In this document: positions 11,013 through 20,580 of the stretch, piece by piece | How the letters are laid out: every line of letters begins with the position of its first letter | Position numbering within the stretch: the first letter of the stretch is position 1 | Source of the DNA: Prasinococcaceae sp. CCMP 1430 | Taxonomy: Eukaryota > Prasinodermophyta > Palmophyllophyceae > Prasinococcales > Prasinococcaceae | Assembly: GCA_013416795.1 (NCBI GenBank) | Contig: RQSC01001193.1 | Location: 1-51,734, forward strand | DNA length: 51,734 nucleotides | Direction of reading: 5' to 3' | The notes under the pieces: model-generated | Told to the model about the DNA's origin: nothing | Database searches by the model: none | The model's input: only the letters and a program-made list of their open reading frames with translations | Translations under genes and position numbers: made by a program

Positions 11013-12349
11013 TACCTCGAGCACGCGGCGGGCCCGCGCGGCCTCGGGGCGCCGCGCGGCTGCCCTGAGCGGCACGAGCTGCGCGCGCGCGATGTCGTGT
11101 GCGTCGGCCGGCCCAATTTCAAGCTCGTCGCGGGGAAGCCCGAGCCGATGCCCAATGACGAGCTCAAGGTGCGTCGTGCAGCCTCTGCGCTAGCCGCCGC
11201 GCCGCAGGCGGCGCACGCTGACCCCCGCAGCGCGCGCAGGAGGGCGACATGTGCATAAACACGCTGGACGCTGCCCGAGTGAGCGGTGGGGCGCTCCCTG
11301 AGCCCACGGCCGGCATGAGCCGCGTGCAGGCACGCATCGTGCTGCAAGAAGACGGCACGCACGTGCTGGAGAGCGCATCGCTGTGCGGAACGTACGTCAA
11401 CGGCAAGAGGATCGACCCCGGCAGTGCGCCACTCAGGCACGGAGATATTGTCGTGTTTGGTGGCGTGGGCACGCGCGTCGAGCGCGGTGGTATGTTGCCC
11501 GACACCGAGCGGACGCCCGCGTTCGCCTACAGGTACATGGTCGAGGGCGAGCGCGCCGCTGCCCGCGACGGCGACGCGCCAGGACCGGCCGATGCTGCGA
11601 CTGAGACCGCGGCGGTTGGTGTTGCGGACTCGATCGACGGCGCACGAGCGAAAGGAGGCACTAGCAACAAGCATCTGCTCGACGATGGCGGTGCCCAAGG
11701 GAGCCTCCCGCTGCCCTCATCGCAGCGCGTCGAGGCTCCCCAGCCCATCGATGCGGATGGTGCCACGCCGTGCGGCGAGCGGGCCAAGCAGCCCATGGCC
11801 AACGAAGCGGAGGAGCTTGACGGTGACGGCCAGAAGCAGCAGCAGACGGAGAGAGCGCACCAGGGCGGCGGAGAGCCTCGGATGGTGAACGACAAAACAC
11901 GATGCGACGAAGACGATGGGCCAGGGCTGGTCGGCGAGCAGCGCCACGCATCCCATGGGGATCAGGTGGGTGAGCCGGAGACGGGCGCTCTGCCCGACGT
12001 GCTGCCGGCGCAAGACGCGTCTGGCACTGGAGCAATGGCAGGTGGCGCGCCCACTCTCCCCTCGCAGCCCTCGCAGCCATCACAGCGGCCGCAGACGCGC
12101 ATGGGCCCGCCGACGGCGCTCGTTGCGGAGGCGCAGTTGCCTTTCGACGAGGACGAGTACGCGCTCGGCGGGCCAATTACTCGCTCGGCGGTCGCGGAGG
12201 CGGTCCTGTCGGGAGACAGCCTCGCCCAACTGCGAAAGGTCTTGAATATCCCCGAGCCCACGGCCGCACAGAGGGCGAAGCGGCGGCGCGTGTCGGCTGC
12301 TACCGACCCTGCAAGCCTCGGCCCGCCAAAGTCGGCGGGACAGGAATAG
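11013..12349 (+). CDS. FHA-domain protein (nibrin-like N-terminus), 5' end unresolved
   Basis: Phosphothreonine-binding FHA domain split by a 71-nt phase-0 intron (11169-11239, gtgcgt...cgcag). Exon one reads YLEHAAGPRG ... RARDVVCVGRPN and exon two continues with MSRVQARIVL, SLCGTYVNGKR and PLRHGDIVVFG, giving the canonical GR, SRxHA-like and NGTxVNG/GD blocks, with Q for the usual H. The rest, about 290 residues, is acidic and Q/S/P-rich with a repeated PSQ motif (SQPSQPSQ), ending in a basic tail. The opening resembles NBS1/nibrin, in which the FHA starts near residue 1, but no BRCT or Mre11-binding motif is visible, so an NBS1 assignment is not made. A cag acceptor at 11010-11012 suggests a tiny upstream exon; alternatively translation starts at ATG 10593. 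Confidence 0.7.
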
Positions 12350-12391
12350 CGTGGGGCGCTGGGCGTGTGGCCCACGCTTTTGCGTTAGAGT

Positions 12392-12402
12392 AAACCCTAA
12401 TT
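12392..12402 (+). promoter_or_regulatory. Telobox-like AAACCCTAATT upstream of Y14
   Basis: The motif aaaccctaatt followed by aatacccttaacat forms an AT-rich island between the FHA stop and the Y14 start, about 185 nt upstream of the latter. Teloboxes (AAACCCTAA) are known promoter elements of plant ribosomal and replication genes; function here is inferred. Confidence 0.4.
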
Positions 12403-12584
12403 AATACCCTTAACATATCTTTCAAGAGCCCCAAGCGCCTCAGAGCGCTGCGCAGAGCAGCGCCATACCCAGCGCGGTGTGCACCTCCTGGCCGGTGCGG
12501 CCTGTGGAGCCGCAGGCGCGGGCACCTGTGCCGACAACGACGGCGACGACGAGGTGGACAGGTGGCGCCGGCGTGGTCGTGACG

Positions 12585-13342
12585 ATGGCGGCGCCAGGCG
12601 GTGGCGCCGGCGCTGTGCAGCGACGCGGCCGCGGCTTCGAGCAGCGCGAGGGCGCGAGGACGGGGGCGGCAGCAGGGTACGACCGACTCCCCGAGCGCGG
12701 CGGGCGCAAGGTAAGCATTGCTGTCGCATGTGCTCGTGTGCTGGCGCTCGCACTCGCGTGCTCCTGCGCGCGCGACAGTGCGTGACCGCGAAGCACGGCG
12801 CCTGGCGCACGCGCGTCCTGGCCACTCTCTGACACCGTGTCATGCCGCATGCATGGCACGCCCACGTGCGGAACGGTCACACAGGGCGTGGGCGCCAATG
12901 TCGCGGAGTCGGCCAACGGCTGGGTGCTCGTCGTCACGGGTGTCCACGAAGAGATGCAGGAGGACGACCTGCAAGACGCCTTTGCTGATTACGGCGAGGT
13001 ACGCGCGATGCACATGAACCTCGACAGGCGGACGGGATATGTCAAGGGGTATGCGCTGCTGGAGTTCAAGGTGAGCGAGCGAACGCGCCGCCTCGAATCC
13101 AAGCACGCACGTGATGGCCGCTCTGCACCATCCTAACTTGCGCACGTGCCTCTTCACCCCCTCTTGCCCGCGCCCCTGTCACTTTTCTCTCCTAGGACTA
13201 CTCTGAGGCCAAGGAGGCCAAGGAGGCGATGGACGGCGCGAGAGTGCTGGGAAAGGAAATCAGCGTGGACTGGGCGTTCGTTAAGCATCCAGCGAGGCGA
13301 AGGCGAGGCGGCGCTGAGGCGGGGCAGTCTTCAGCTGAGTAA
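12585..13342 (+). CDS. RBM8A: Exon junction complex core protein Y14 (RBM8A), 3 exons
   Basis: RNA-binding partner of Mago in the exon junction complex, which marks spliced mRNAs for export and nonsense-mediated decay. Model: 12585-12710, 12885-13070 and 13196-13342, all phase 0, 152 residues. Exon 1 supplies the RRGRGF and YDRL blocks of the Y14 N-terminus. Exon 2 holds RRM RNP2 ([11 protein letters not shown]) and RNP1-like [13 protein letters not shown], including the LDRRTGY signature shared by Y14 proteins. Exon 3 has the last RRM helix, ISVDWAFVK, and an Arg-rich tail ending GQSSAE. Donors are gtaagc and gtgagc; acceptors cacacag and tcctag. The start ATG is the first in frame with the N-terminal block. 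Convergent with the F-box-like gene. Confidence 0.94.
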
Positions 13343-13355
13343 TAAGAGTTGAGTC

Positions 13356-13363
13356 TACAGTAT
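13356..13363 (+). promoter_or_regulatory. TACAGTAT octamer at Y14/F-box convergent junction
   Basis: Exact TACAGTAT 14 nt after the Y14 stop codon, inside the 93-nt convergent interval. Same octamer and same setting as at 3977, 34259 (reverse strand) and 39750. Confidence 0.5.
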
Positions 13364-13435
13364 GTCACAGAGTTTGCGGCCTGGGTGTGCGCAGGTCCTT
13401 GTCGCGCCAGAGAAGGTACGAGCGGCCGTGCTATC

Positions 13436-13987
13436 CTACCGTCGCCAGGGTTGGACCTTGGAGGCGTAGCCGTCAGCGACTGCATTGCTGGCTCGTGCGC
13501 TACCCTCGATCGACTCCACAAGGCGCACCGCCGACTTGTCGCGCTCGAGTTCCTCCCTCGCGTAGCTGTCCAACAGCCGCTGGCTGCCCTGCTTGCAGAG
13601 CGTGTCCACGCACAGGTTGCGCCTGTCGAGCGCATCGCGTACTGTGGCGTCCGTCGCAATGCACGGGCCGCATACTAGCGCGAGCGACACACCGCCGTTG
13701 CCTCGATGCCGCACGTGGAACAAGCCCCGCTGCACCTCGGCCTCGGAGCGTCTACAGCGCGCACACGAGCTGCCGGCGTACATCCGCACCCACGGCCGCC
13801 GTCCGAGCGCGGCGCGCTGGCGCGCGCTGCGCGGCATAGCAGCCGTGCACCTGCGGCGCAGCACGAGCTCCGCCGCCTCCGCCCAGGCGCGGCACACGCG
13901 CATCGCGCTGAGCACCTCGGCTCCGGGCAGGTGCTCGAGCACCAGCGCGACCACCTCCGGTCGCAGGTCTGCCACGCAGCAGCCCAT
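13436..13987 (-). CDS. F-box-like protein with Cys-rich C-terminal half
   Basis: 183-codon frame from ATG 13987. Residues ~8-45 (LRPEVVALVLEHLPGAEVLS, AMRVCRAWAEAAE) fit the F-box helix pattern, which binds Skp1 in SCF ubiquitin ligases. After it, CARC, a histidine-containing loop (FHVRHRGN) and CGPC suggest a small zinc-binding unit. The remaining helix is charged. The frame extends upstream past 13987 only through a Gly/Arg/Ala-rich stretch crossing a tandem repeat, so the downstream ATG is preferred. The partner protein is unknown; F-box call is by pattern only. Confidence 0.6.
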   Translation of the reverse strand: MGCCVADLRPEVVALVLEHLPGAEVLSAMRVCRAWAEAAELVLRRRCTAAMPRSARQRAALGRRPWVRMYAGSSCARCRRSEAEVQRGLFHVRHRGNGGVSLALVCGPCIATDATVRDALDRRNLCVDTLCKQGSQRLLDSYAREELERDKSAVRLVESIEGSARASNAVADGYASKVQPWRR

Positions 13988-14524
13988 CGCCTGCCCCGCT
14001 GACCAGCACGTCGCTGCGCGACGACACACACCCGTGGCCGGCGCGGCTCTGGCCACCCGATCGATACGGCCACCAAGAGACGCCCTGCACGCGCACGCGC
14101 CCAGTGTCTCGATGCCAGACGGCCGTGCGGCCGCGCGGCCGCCTGGCAGACGGCCGTGCGGCCGCGCGGCCGCCTGGCAGCGCCCGCTCAGGTGGCCGCG
14201 TGCACGCGCGGCCCCTGCGAGCGGCGCACGCGCAGTGTGGCGCTGCGGAACCTGCCAAAGGCATCTGAGAACGGAGAATCGAGTGGAGTGGCGCTGGCGG
14301 CGCCTCACCCCCCTGCCCGCGCGCGTGGCGCGCAGCGTTCGTCTGGCAGTCAGAGGCTCACGCACTCTCTCGGGGTAAGCTCGACGCAGAGCCCTGCGTG
14401 ACGCCCTGCGTGAGTCCGCGCGTGTGTGCGGCACGCTGGCACGGCCTCGCAGGTGTGCACCCGGGTAATCAACAAAGGAGACAAAATTTTTAGTGCCGCT
14501 GGAGCGCGCACTCGGCGGCTGCGC
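13988..14524. other. Intergenic region with 31-bp tandem duplication
   Basis: No gene is supported here. A NotI-site-rich 31-bp unit is tandemly duplicated (14116-14146 and 14147-14177). The interval lies upstream of the F-box-like gene and downstream of the NDUFB2-like terminal exon, so it probably contains the former's promoter. A short AT-rich stretch (14465-14492) holds no recognised motif. Confidence 0.5.
14116..14177. repeat. 31-bp unit repeated twice in tandem
   Basis: Two adjacent copies of a CAGACGGCCGTGCGGCCGCG-type unit at period 31. The unit is itself rich in CGGCCG palindromes. Probably replication slippage or an assembly artefact. Confidence 0.8.
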
Positions 14525-15400
14525 TCAGTGCTTATCTGCATGCTCCGGCAGGTGCTGCGCGGGGCGCAGGGCGGAGGCGGTGCCAGGACGGAGCGCGGCA
14601 AACGCACGCGCGTGCGCGGCGACCATGTCAGCCATCCAAGTGGCCGCGGCGGGGGAACTCGCAGCGCTCGAAGGCGCGCGCCCAGCGAGCGAGGCGCAGG
14701 CGCAGCGCGCGACGCCGGAAGCGACTCACCATGAAGTGCATGTCGCCCAGGAAGCTAACCCTCCAGTTGTTGTAGCCCTTGTAGAACACCCAGCTCCTGT
14801 GTGGTGCGCGTGACGGCCGAGTCGGGGATGGCGAGGCAAAGGGCGGTCGAGGCAGGGCGTCGGTGCAGCAGCGGCGGCGTCAGCCGACGCAAGGAGCAAC
14901 ACAACAGAAAAGGACGACGGAGCGAGCGTCCCAACCTCCAGCTCTGCCGGCCCGCCGCTCGGCCGCAGCGGGCGCCCGCGCACCCACAGCGACTCGTTTT
15001 CATCTCGACGCTGGCGCGCTGGGCATGGCGCCGTACACCACCACCACCACGAGCTGCAGGCCGGCGCTCGGCCGCTCGAGCACTCATTGCGAACCCTAAT
15101 ACCCCTCACCCCACCCAGCACCGGGCGCATGTACACCTCGGCGCGGCGCGACGCACAGCGCGCAGCGCGGGGTCGCCACCCCCGGGCGGCAGCGCGACGC
15201 ACCACATGGTGGCCCCCACAGCGAACGCAAGCGTCTTCATGGTCGGGCTCGCCTCGTGCAGCGTGAGGCCCGCGTGCGTCACCGAGGCGTGCGGGCCCTG
15301 CTCGCCGCCGGCGGGCGCGCCGTACGCGCGCGTGAGCCGCCGCGCGGCGCGCGAGGCCCGCCGCCGCGCCGGAGAGCATGTCCGTCGCCTTCGAGCCGGA
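14525..15400 (-). CDS. NDUFB2: Complex I subunit NDUFB2-like, at least 3 exons
   Basis: Accessory subunit of mitochondrial NADH:ubiquinone oxidoreductase, membrane arm. No single frame shows the gene; it appears after splicing. The exon ending at 15203 reads GLTLHEASPTMKTLAFAVGA then TM; donor gtgcgtcg. Exon 14730-14796 (acceptor cacacag) completes W and gives SWVFYKGYNNWRVSFLG then DMHFM; donor gtgagt. A 30-nt terminal exon, 14525-14554 (acceptor gcgcag), gives HLPEHADKH and stop. The joined pattern of a single transmembrane helix ending MWxWxxYxxxxxxxxxxG with a His-rich tail is the NDUFB2/AGGG signature. Upstream is Arg/Ala/Ser-rich, like a mitochondrial presequence, but the first ATG is unresolved (a near candidate at 15379 is in another frame; a pyrimidine tract near 15400-15420 may precede an acceptor). 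Confidence 0.65.
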
Positions 15401-15824
15401 CGAAGGGGGGGGAGAGAGAGAGAGAAGGCGGGGCGGGGAGGGGGGTGCACCCGCCCGACCGCGCCCACGCCCCGCGCGCCGAGTGGCGCAGGCGCAACAG
15501 CCAGCGATTTTGATTTAGTTAGAATTCACGCATCTCGAATCCACACGGAAAAGGAAAATCACGAGAGAATCGCACTCTAAATCTCGCCTCGCCGTGGTAC
15601 GAAGGCGATTTGACCAGCCGCAGGAGCACGCCACGCCGCATTGGAAGTTCCTCAAACGAGCGGCGTGACCTGAGCGAGGTGGAGGTCAAAAAGCTCCTCA
15701 CGGATCCGCTTACGTTCATTTTCACCTCGATGCCGCAGGCGCGCGGAGCGTCCCAGAGAGCGCTATTGGGGCCGCGCTCGGACGCGCGGCGCCATAACTG
15801 CGACGCCCGAGCGCGCGCGCGCGC

Positions 15825-15920
<96 letters not shown>

Positions 15921-16536
15921 NGGCCGAGGGTGGCGTATGCGCGCCGCGTGGGCATCGCCGAGGCGCAGCGCGCGACACGCGCACGCGCGCGCGGGTGCGC
16001 GCGCGCGTGCTCGCTGGGCGCCCTGTGCCCTGTGTGTCCGCGCTGTGCCGCGCGCGCCGTGAGAGTGCTCGGCGCCGCGCATGCCCGCCCTCGGGAGGGT
16101 GCGGGGGCATTCGCGCGGGCTGGCGGGCGAGCCTGCGCGCACGAGCCTGCGCCGTGGCGCAATCGCACGCGGCCGTTCGCAGAGGCCGGGAGCGGGTCGG
16201 CTGCGGCACGGGCTGCAGGCGCAGCGGCCGGCCGGCCCGCCGCATAGGAGGGGGTGAAAAACTGCGCCTGCGTGTGCAGATGGAGCAGGCGTAGGGTGGC
16301 GCCGCGGCACCATGCGCGGATGGGCGGCACGCACCCGCCGCGCGGGTGGTCGCGTCGCGGCTTGCCCTGGGCGGTAGCAACGTGCCAGCGCGCACGCCCG
16401 CTGACCCATGCGCTGGTCGTGCGACCTCATGTTGGGCACCTCGCTCCTGACCGCGGTGGGCGACGCTATGGCTGCGTTTGCCAACGCCCCGTTGCGCTGC
16501 GCATCACCTGCGCGTTCGCAACATCGGCGCACACAG
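15401..16536. other. Gene-poor stretch with poly-C run and assembly gap
   Basis: No supported gene. Contains a GA microsatellite (about 15412-15425), an AT-richer patch (15500-15560), a C homopolymer of about 93 nt ended by one N, and GC-alternating sequence. The first exon of the 14-3-3 gene should lie upstream of 16537, and is not present in the sequence shown, so part of this region is probably missing. Confidence 0.6.
15828..15921. other. Poly-C homopolymer ending in N (assembly gap)
   Basis: An unbroken run of about 93 C followed by a single n at 15921. Such runs in GC-rich assemblies usually mark a failed read or contig join of unknown true size. Confidence 0.85.
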
Positions 16537-17220
16537 GCCATGAAGAAGGTGTCGTCCATGACCCAGGGCGACCAGGAGCTCTCCGTGGAGGAGCGGAACC
16601 TGCTGTCGGTGGGCTACAAGAACGTGATCGGCGCGCGCCGCGCGTCGTGGCGCGTGATGTCGTCCATCGAGCAGAAGGAGCGCAGCAAGGGCGAGGATGA
16701 CAACGCGTCGCGCGTTGCGGAGTACCGCGCGCGCGTTGAGGAGGAGCTCAAGGGCATCTGTGACGACGTCCTTGAGACGCTTGACAGCCACCTCATCGCC
16801 AACGCGGTCAACGAGGAGTCCAAGGTGTTCTACCTCAAGATGAAGGGCGACTACTACCGCTACCTTGCCGAGTTCCAGCAGGGCGACGAGAAGAACAACA
16901 GCGCCGAGTCAAGCCTCATGACGTACAAGAAGGCAAGCGATATTGCAGGCAACGCGATGAACCCCACGCACCCCATCCGCCTTGGTCTCGCTCTCAACTT
17001 TTCGGTCTTCTACTACGAGGTCCTCCAGTCGCCCGAGAAGGCCTGCAACCTCGCCAAGACCGCGTTCGACGACGCCATCCAGGAGCTCGACACGCTCTCT
17101 GAGGAGGCCTACAAGGACTCGACGCTCATCATGCAGCTGCTTCGCGACAACCTGACGCTGTGGACCTCGGACAGCAAGGATGACTTGGGCGCCGCTGAGG
17201 GGGAGCTCGAGGAGGCCTGA
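16537..17220 (+). CDS. 14-3-3 phosphoprotein-binding protein, 5' exon missing
   Basis: Dimeric adaptor that binds phosphoserine/threonine motifs. The exon opens after a cacacag acceptor at 16536 and reads [16 protein letters not shown], then [32 protein letters not shown] and DNLTLWTSD, ending in the acidic tail GELEEA. The phosphate-binding Lys (YKN), Arg (GARRASWR) and Arg-Tyr (DYYRY) are intact. The family's first ~30 residues (helix A and most of helix B, including the AKLAEQAERY-type block) are absent. Open frame continues upstream to 16408 but that peptide does not resemble 14-3-3, and the phase-0 acceptor fits a missing upstream exon. It is convergent with the SDR gene. Confidence 0.95.
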   Translation, partial: AMKKVSSMTQGDQELSVEERNLLSVGYKNVIGARRASWRVMSSIEQKERSKGEDDNASRVAEYRARVEEELKGICDDVLETLDSHLIANAVNEESKVFYLKMKGDYYRYLAEFQQGDEKNNSAESSLMTYKKASDIAGNAMNPTHPIRLGLALNFSVFYYEVLQSPEKACNLAKTAFDDAIQELDTLSEEAYKDSTLIMQLLRDNLTLWTSDSKDDLGAAEGELEEA

Positions 17221-17496
17221 GCCGCCTCAGCATTTCTAGGCACGCAGCAAGGGGGATTCAGACAGAGGGCGAGCGCCACGCGCTCGTGCCACACATGTGG
17301 CATTGAGATGCGGCCGGCGCCCCGCACAGGGACACACTTACACACACAGACACAGAGGCTGGCCGCGCGTCGCCGCGGCAGCTGGCACATGCTACGTCCA
17401 TAGCAGGGGCAGCCGTATTCGCGCGCGCCGTGTCGCTCGCTTGGCGGAGGGAGCGGCGGCGCCGTGCGTGGCTCTGTAACAACACAATGTTCTTTC
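17221..17496. other. Convergent 3' interval between 14-3-3 and SDR
   Basis: 276 nt between stop codons with CA-rich sequence (acacttacacacacagacacag near 17334) and an AT patch at 17476-17495. The TACAGTAT octamer found at other convergent junctions is not seen here. Confidence 0.5.
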
Positions 17497-18557
17497 TCAC
17501 TGGTCGGTGATCTTCACGCCTGGCACGGTGTAGTTGAGCGTGCCGCGGCCCCCATCGACGTATATGGTCTCACCCGTGATATAGGAGGCGTCGTCGGACA
17601 GCAGGAAGCCCACCGTCTTGCCGATCTCCTCAGGTTCGCCCACGCGGCCCATGGGCGTTCGCGCGAGCACCTTGTGCGGCACGCTCTCGCCGTTCACTGC
17701 GGTAGCGAGCGCGCGGGGTCGCGCAGGGGCCGCCGAGGCATGCGCGAGATAGGGGCGGAAGGAGGGTGAGAAAAGGGGCGCAGCATCGGCACCACGCACA
17801 GGAAAGAGGATGCGTCGTGGGTGAGCGGGACGGGGCGGCCATGGGGGAAAGAGAATGCGATGCGGGCACTCGCGCGCTGGCGGGGGGGCGCGCCACTCGC
17901 GAGGAGGCTGCCGCGGCGCCGCTGCGTACTCAGGATGCCGGATCGGCACCGATGTCTCACCTTCCTTGAACACTTCTGTGGCGATGGAGCCCGGTGCAAC
18001 GGCATTGACGCGGACGTCGCTTTGCGCGAGCTCGAGCGCCGCGCAGCGCGTGAGCTGCGCGACGCCACCCTTGGCCGCGCAGTAGTTTGCGATAGTCGGA
18101 ATGGTGAGCTTGTCGTTCACGCTGCTCATGGTCACGATGGCACCACCCCGGGGCTGCTGCGCTACCATCTGGCGGGCGGCGACCTGGACGGAGAGGAAGA
18201 CGCCCTTGAGGTTGACGTCGATGACGCTGCCAAACTCCTCGTCGGTCATTTCCAGAAACGGCGCCGCGCGCACGATGCCCGCGTTGGCGACGAGGCAGTC
18301 GAGGCGGCCGTGCTTCTCGACGGTGTGGGCGACGGCAGCCTCGACGCTGGCCCTCTTCGCGACGTCGCACGCCACGAACGTGGCGCCGGAAGCCGGCACC
18401 TCCGCCGCGAGTGCCGCCGCGGCCGCCGCACCGCTCTCCGCCGCAACGTCGCTCAGCACGACCTTAGCGCCGCGCGACGCGAGCACCCTGGCCGTCGCGA
18501 GGCCGATGCCGCGCGACGCACCCGTCACGAGGCACACCTTACCCGTGAGCAAAGCCA
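17497..18557 (-). CDS. Short-chain dehydrogenase/reductase (SDR), 5' exon unresolved
   Basis: Classical NAD(P)-dependent SDR. Exon 17961-18557 starts after a clear acceptor (ctctccccgcag) and has the Rossmann motif TGASRGIG, ACDVA, the NAG motif (LVANAGIV), the catalytic Ser (IVTMSSVND), Tyr-Lys (NYCAAKGG) and VNAVAPGSI. A 264-nt intron (17697-17960, gtgaga...ccgcag) happens to stay in frame, so an unspliced reading gives a spurious 88-residue Pro/Arg insert. Exon 17497-17696 gives PMGRVGEPEEI, the lid, and YVDGGRGTLN to the stop. The residue after the acceptor completes a codon TG, so one base of it comes from an upstream exon that may carry the ATG; a gtgagc donor lies at 18606. Substrate is unknown; the C-terminal GGRGTLNYTVPGVKI extension is not diagnostic. 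Confidence 0.88.
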
Positions 18558-19159
18558 CTGCGGGGAGAGGTGGGGGTGGGGCGTGGGAGGGCGCGCGGGC
18601 GCTCACGCGTCAGCCAGATGGATGCGCTGCGCTGCGCGCGCGCGACTCTCCCTTGCCGCGCGAGGCGCGAGGCGCGAGGCGCGCGCGCAGGCCGCGCAAG
18701 GCCGCGCGCAGGCGCGCACGCACTGATTGCCGCGCGCCGCGTGCCGGTGCTGCTCGCGATCGGCTCCGGCCGTCGGGGGGCTCGAACCTCGGCGCCAGGC
18801 GCGCGCGGTGTGCCTGAGGCCACCCACCGCCCACAGCGCGCTGCCGGCGCCACGCTGGCGCAGAGGCGTGACGCGGTTTGGGGTTGTAATTTGGGTTTGT
18901 TACGCGCGCGGGCGTGGCAGAATAGCATTGGCAAGGACTGAATCCAGACCTTAGGGTTACTATTGCCCATCACACCGCATGCGAGTCTCGAAAGGGCTGG
19001 CACGGGGCGCGGGCGGGCGTGGCGGCTGGGGAAAGCAGGCGCGGAGGAGAGGGGCAGAGTGCGCCGCGTGGGCCGCGGGTCCTCTTACGTGCATGCAGCT
19101 GCAGAGTTTTGTACAGTTTGGGAGGGGGGCGCGGCGCTGCGCCCCAGAGGGGGGCCACT
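18558..19159. other. Intergenic region upstream of SDR, with telobox-like site
   Basis: No confident gene. GC-alternating low-complexity sequence (18630-18720), then an AT-rich patch with the motif TTAGGGTTAC (18951-18960) about 390 nt upstream of the SDR exon on its strand. The SDR 5' exon and promoter should be within this interval; the TPR gene ends at its right edge. Confidence 0.45.
18951..18960 (-). promoter_or_regulatory. Telobox-like TTAGGGTT (AACCCTAA on minus strand)
   Basis: cttagggttac lies in the 5' region of the minus-strand SDR gene. Same core as at 251, 12392, 15092, 24284, 24696 and 31864. Confidence 0.35.
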
Positions 19160-20460
19160 TCACGGCTCGGAGCTGCCGATCGACAGGAAGCTCTCCATTG
19201 CAGTGGCCGCGGCGGGCGGCCATTTGCGCGTGTCTCTGATCCACTCCATGTCTCGGTAGCGCGTGTCGCTCACCCGGTTCCACTCGTCCTCCGCCTCGGC
19301 CTCGAGCCCCTCGGCCCACAGCATCGCCGCGAGGGCCGCGCGCGCGTCGGGGAACTCCGGGTACCGCCGCAGGAGCGAGCGCGCCCTGCGGATGGCGTCG
19401 CGTCGCTCGTCGAGCTGCCAGAGCGCCAGCGCCTCGTTGACGCCCGCGAAGGCGAACTGCGGCGCGAGGAAGGCCGCGCGCCGGTAGTCCTCCGCGGCCT
19501 CCTCGTAGCGGCCCAGCCCGGACTTGGCGTTGCCCAAGTTGTTCCACGCCGCCGGATCCTCTGGTGAGACCTCAAGCACAGACTCGTAGTCCTGAATGGC
19601 CAGCGCGTACTTGCCCTGCGCCTCGTAGACAACGCCGCGGTTGAGCACCGGATCAGGCGCCCAGGGCGCGATTGCGATGGACTTGTCGTAGTCGCGCAGC
19701 GCGTCGTTGAGTTTGCCCATGCGCGAGCGCACGTTGCCGCGGTTTCCCAGCGCGCGGGAGAGCAAGTCGTCCCTCCACGCCGCGCCCTTGAAGTCGTCCC
19801 CAGAATACGATTCGACGATCCTCGTCCACACGGCCTCCTCCGCCTTGGCGTCCGGTGCCGACAGCGCTGCGGGGGCGGCGCGCGCGCGCGGAATCCACGG
19901 GCGGGGCGCGGGCGTCAGCGAGAGCGCGCGGGCGCGGGCGCGCGGCTCAGGGGGCGGCGCGGTCGCTTCCACCCACACGCGCGCCTCTCCTGGCGGCGAG
20001 ATCAGCGCCCGTCCTCGGGCGGCAGCGCGCGCGCGCGCGACGCACCGCGCGAGAACAGCTCGGTCGCCTGGAGAAGATCCTTGTCGGCGGCGTCGTACGT
20101 CGACTGATCCGGCGCCAGCGCGAGGTCAATCGAGACCTTCTCCGCCAGCGCGCACCGCCCCGTCATGCTCACCCCGGCCGCTGCCGCGTACAGCAGCGCG
20201 CGCCTCGACGCCGCGAACGCGGGCAGTGGGTCGCCGTACGAGGCGTCCGCGAGCGCCCCGCGGTCGTCCTCGGAACCATCCTCCTCGACGACCGGGATTT
20301 GCTCCTCGCCGTCCGAGTCGGCCCCGGGCGGCGCGCCGTCCTCCAGCTGCTGCGGGGAGCCCTGGCTGCCCGCCGTGGGCGCGGCGACGCACTGCAGTCG
20401 CCAGCGTCTCCGCTGCGCCCCTGCGGCGTGCGTCCGCCCGCCCGCTCGCGCGGCGGCAGG
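19160..20460 (-). CDS. Thylakoid-lumen TPR protein A, 2+ exons
   Basis: Exon 20046 upward carries an Arg/Ser/Ala-rich leader, an acidic stretch and SRRALLYAAAAGVSM...CALA, a twin-arginine-like hydrophobic segment with an AxA-type cleavage site typical of thylakoid-lumen targeting. Donor gtgcgtcg ends it after ATELFSR. The second exon, 19160-19866 (acceptor ccccgcag, phase 1), opens ALSAPDAKAEEAVWTRIVE and contains four TPR units: ALGNRGNVRSRMGKLNDALR, VLNRGVVYEAQGKYALAIQD, AWNNLGNAKSGLGRYEEAAE and a fourth, then ends ESFLSIGSSEP. The start is unresolved because the frame runs into the poorly assembled segment near 20581. It is a paralogue of the gene at 37092. Partner unknown; in plants related TPR lumen proteins act in photosystem assembly, which is only a suggestion here. 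Confidence 0.8.
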
Positions 20461-20461
20461 T

Positions 20462-20580
20462 CGTATGAGGAGTGGGTGAACTGGGAGCTGCCCGCCGGGG
20501 GGGCGGTGAGTGCCAACCAGCTGCAGCGCGAGGCCAACGCCTTCGTGCAGCAGCTCGCGAAGGACGGCGCCGTGCCGGCG
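20462..20580 (+). other. Possible plus-strand exon fragment abutting an N
   Basis: After a cggcag acceptor-like site, the + strand reads SYEEWVNWELPAGGAVSANQ and continues LQREANAFVQQLAKDGAVPA up to the N at 20581. The residue mix looks protein-like and unlike the Arg/Ala/Pro shadow peptides around it. A GTGAGT at 20507 could be a donor. No family recognised. It overlaps the leader of the minus-strand TPR gene, so only one of the two readings may be real. Confidence 0.3.

Noticed and set aside
8601-11258. An 885-codon plus-strand open frame antisense to CABIN1
   Set aside because: Its peptide is Arg/Gly/Leu-rich with no family resemblance and lies opposite the well-supported CABIN1 frame. 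GC-rich coding DNA produces such shadows. Only its last part (11013-11168) is kept, as the first FHA exon.
13988-14434. Longer N-terminus for the F-box-like protein
   Set aside because: The extension is Arg/Ala/Gly low complexity translated through the 31-bp tandem repeat; the ATG at 13987 directly precedes the F-box.
15722-16330. Poly-Gly/poly-Pro proteins across the C homopolymer
   Set aside because: They only translate the ~93-nt poly-C run at an assembly seam.
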